Assembly (NCBI GenBank): GCA_964584305.1
Contig: CAZOZL010000009.1
Location: 1 to 64,000, forward strand
Length of the DNA stretch: 64,000 nucleotides
From: SB11 sp964584305
GTDB taxonomy: Bacteria; Bacteroidota; Bacteroidia; UBA8524
Reading direction: 5' to 3'
This document shows positions 63,036 to 64,000 of the stretch, one piece after another (the stretch's first letter is position 1; each line of letters opens with the position of its first letter). Both the position numbers and the translations under genes were made by a program. Below the pieces are notes generated by a model. That model was not told the DNA's origin. It worked only from the letters and a program-made list of their open reading frames with translations, and did not search any database.

Positions 63036-64000
63036 AAAACCCTGTCAATTTTGTACTTTCCTCTTCCCAGTTCAACACTAAACGAGCTTTAAGGCAGTTT
63101 TTTGCAAGTGTTTTATAAAGACTTTTATCTTGGGCTAAAAGTGTTACTTGCGCCGCCACAGATTTTGGGCTTGCATCAGCAAACACCATTACATTGAACT
63201 GCTCGTTCATTCTCTCGTACTCAGGAAACTTATTGACTATGGTAGGTAGAAGTGCGTGTATATGGTCGAAAAATTTATTGTTTAGTGAATAGTAATAACT
63301 TAGTCCGGCATTTTCCGAAACATTGAGACCAAGGTATGCTTTTGAAGTTGTAAAATGCAAATTTTCGGGTTCAATTTTACCAAAAAATTTCACTTGATGC
63401 TCTACTTTTTTCTCTTTTACCCTCTCTCGCAAGGCGTTGCTTAAATCTCCTTCGCCTATCAACCAAAGTTTGAAATGGGGTAGCAAAGGCATCATGTCTA
63501 TATAATGTTCAATCCCACGTGCTGCGTTTAATGCCCCTTGGTATAGTAAAATGTTTTCCTCTCTGTTTTCGTCGGGCAAGGGTTGGGTTACTGGTGCATT
63601 TACTATTGTGCTAAAAGTGGTTTTATATTTTTTACTAAACAACTCTGCCAGTATGGGGGCAACGGTATAGCAGTATTTTATTTTAGGTATATAAGTATTG
63701 GCTATCCACTCCCACATTTTTTTAATTTTGGGGCGGTTAACCACTTCAGGAACTTCGGTAAAATACTCGTGAGCATCAAATACAATGGGCTTTCGTTTTA
63801 CCTTGCCCGTATAATAGCAAGGAACAAGGGTATCTAAATCCACTGCGCTAATAATATCAAAACGAGTGAATAGCAAAAAGAAAAGCAACCTTATATTGTA
63901 CTCTATATAAAATAGCTTGCCTTTGGTAAAAATGCAAAATAGGCGGGTTTGCTGGTAGTTGTATTTTTTTAGTGGTTTTGAGTTTTGGAGTTTTCTACCT
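63019..64000 (-). CDS. Glycosyltransferase, 5' end beyond the window
   Basis: The visible frame stays open to the last base of the window, so the gene is truncated at its N-terminus. Recognisable parts are DLDTLVPCYY, KPIVFDAHEYFTEVPEV (a GT-B motif), ILLYQGALNAARGIEHYI and LNVSENAGLSYYYSLNNKFF. The residues upstream of the first TTG (at 63888), for example LFYIEYNIRLLFFLL, agree with the family and should be counted as coding. It overlaps the preceding glycosyltransferase, forming an operon for surface-glycan assembly. Confidence 0.85.
   Translation of the reverse strand, partial: GRKLQNSKPLKKYNYQQTRLFCIFTKGKLFYIEYNIRLLFFLLFTRFDIISAVDLDTLVPCYYTGKVKRKPIVFDAHEYFTEVPEVVNRPKIKKMWEWIANTYIPKIKYCYTVAPILAELFSKKYKTTFSTIVNAPVTQPLPDENREENILLYQGALNAARGIEHYIDMMPLLPHFKLWLIGEGDLSNALRERVKEKKVEHQVKFFGKIEPENLHFTTSKAYLGLNVSENAGLSYYYSLNNKFFDHIHALLPTIVNKFPEYERMNEQFNVMVFADASPKSVAAQVTLLAQDKSLYKTLAKNCLKARLVLNWEEESTKLTGFYANVR

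Noticed and set aside
1..64000. tRNA, rRNA, CRISPR array, prophage or transposase genes
   Set aside because: No T-loop/cloverleaf pattern, regularly spaced direct repeats with spacers, phage structural genes or transposase motifs were noticed; a covariance-model search would be needed for certainty.

Overview
The window is AT-rich DNA from a member of the Bacteroidota, probably an assembled scaffold because exactly 100 Ns interrupt it at 2004-2103. The lineage call rests on several things: a type IX secretion C-terminal sorting domain (13221-15233), Bacteroidota-only families (DUF5683, DUF4294, the TPR/CCP lipoprotein-like family), long Lgt and QueA variants, two-subunit methylmalonyl-CoA mutase, SPII/SPI signal peptides of the usual Bacteroidota kind, few Shine-Dalgarno sequences, and TAnnTTTG-type -7 promoter boxes. 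The genus cannot be read from the sequence. A clade II (Sec-type) nos cluster shows that the organism can probably reduce nitrous oxide.

Layout. 1-2.5 kb: water channel AqpZ, a DUF5683 protein, then a helix-turn-helix gene cut by the assembly gap. 3-6.6 kb: class Ia ribonucleotide reductase nrdBA. 7.5-13.1 kb: mtaB (tRNA methylthiolation), lgt, two secreted proteins, nfu and a pirin. 13.2-18.9 kb: a T9SS-exported photosystem/BNR-like repeat protein, an outer-membrane barrel and acetyl-CoA synthetase. 19.1-24 kb: a DinB-fold protein, methylmalonyl-CoA mutase (mutA, mutB) and a small membrane protein. 24.4-28.9 kb: a seven-heme cytochrome with a TPR tail, a secreted beta-sandwich protein, a MazG-like hydrolase and MiaE.

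29.1-38.1 kb is the most specialised part: a nine-gene leftward nos cluster (cytochrome c lipoprotein, fasciclin lipoprotein, nosZ, a four-TM protein, nosL, a NosL/outer-membrane-barrel fusion, nosD, nosF, nosY), with a divergent Rrf2-family regulator carrying three cysteines suited to an Fe-S cluster. The genes together suggest electron delivery by lipoprotein cytochrome, copper delivery by NosL-type proteins (one apparently tied to the outer membrane), and cofactor maturation by NosDFY.

38.3-64 kb is mostly housekeeping: parA/parB, an oligopeptide-type substrate-binding lipoprotein, NAD(P)HX repair, a glycosyltransferase/LpxA-like pair, 3-hydroxyacyl-CoA dehydrogenase, gyrA, TPR proteins, a cold-shock-domain protein, a redoxin, queA, a Spy-like protein, methyltransferase-PAP2-ZIP, crotonase, a phospholipase D-type enzyme, a large TPR lipoprotein, an FtsE-like ATPase and two glycosyltransferases, the last of which runs off the window.

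Between the genes lies a family of about 106-bp repeats (called family A here) with 12-bp terminal inverted repeats and a central palindrome. Eight copies are visible, six in convergent intergenic regions. Several smaller repeat families (B to E) sit beside them. No tRNA, rRNA, CRISPR array, transposase or prophage was seen.
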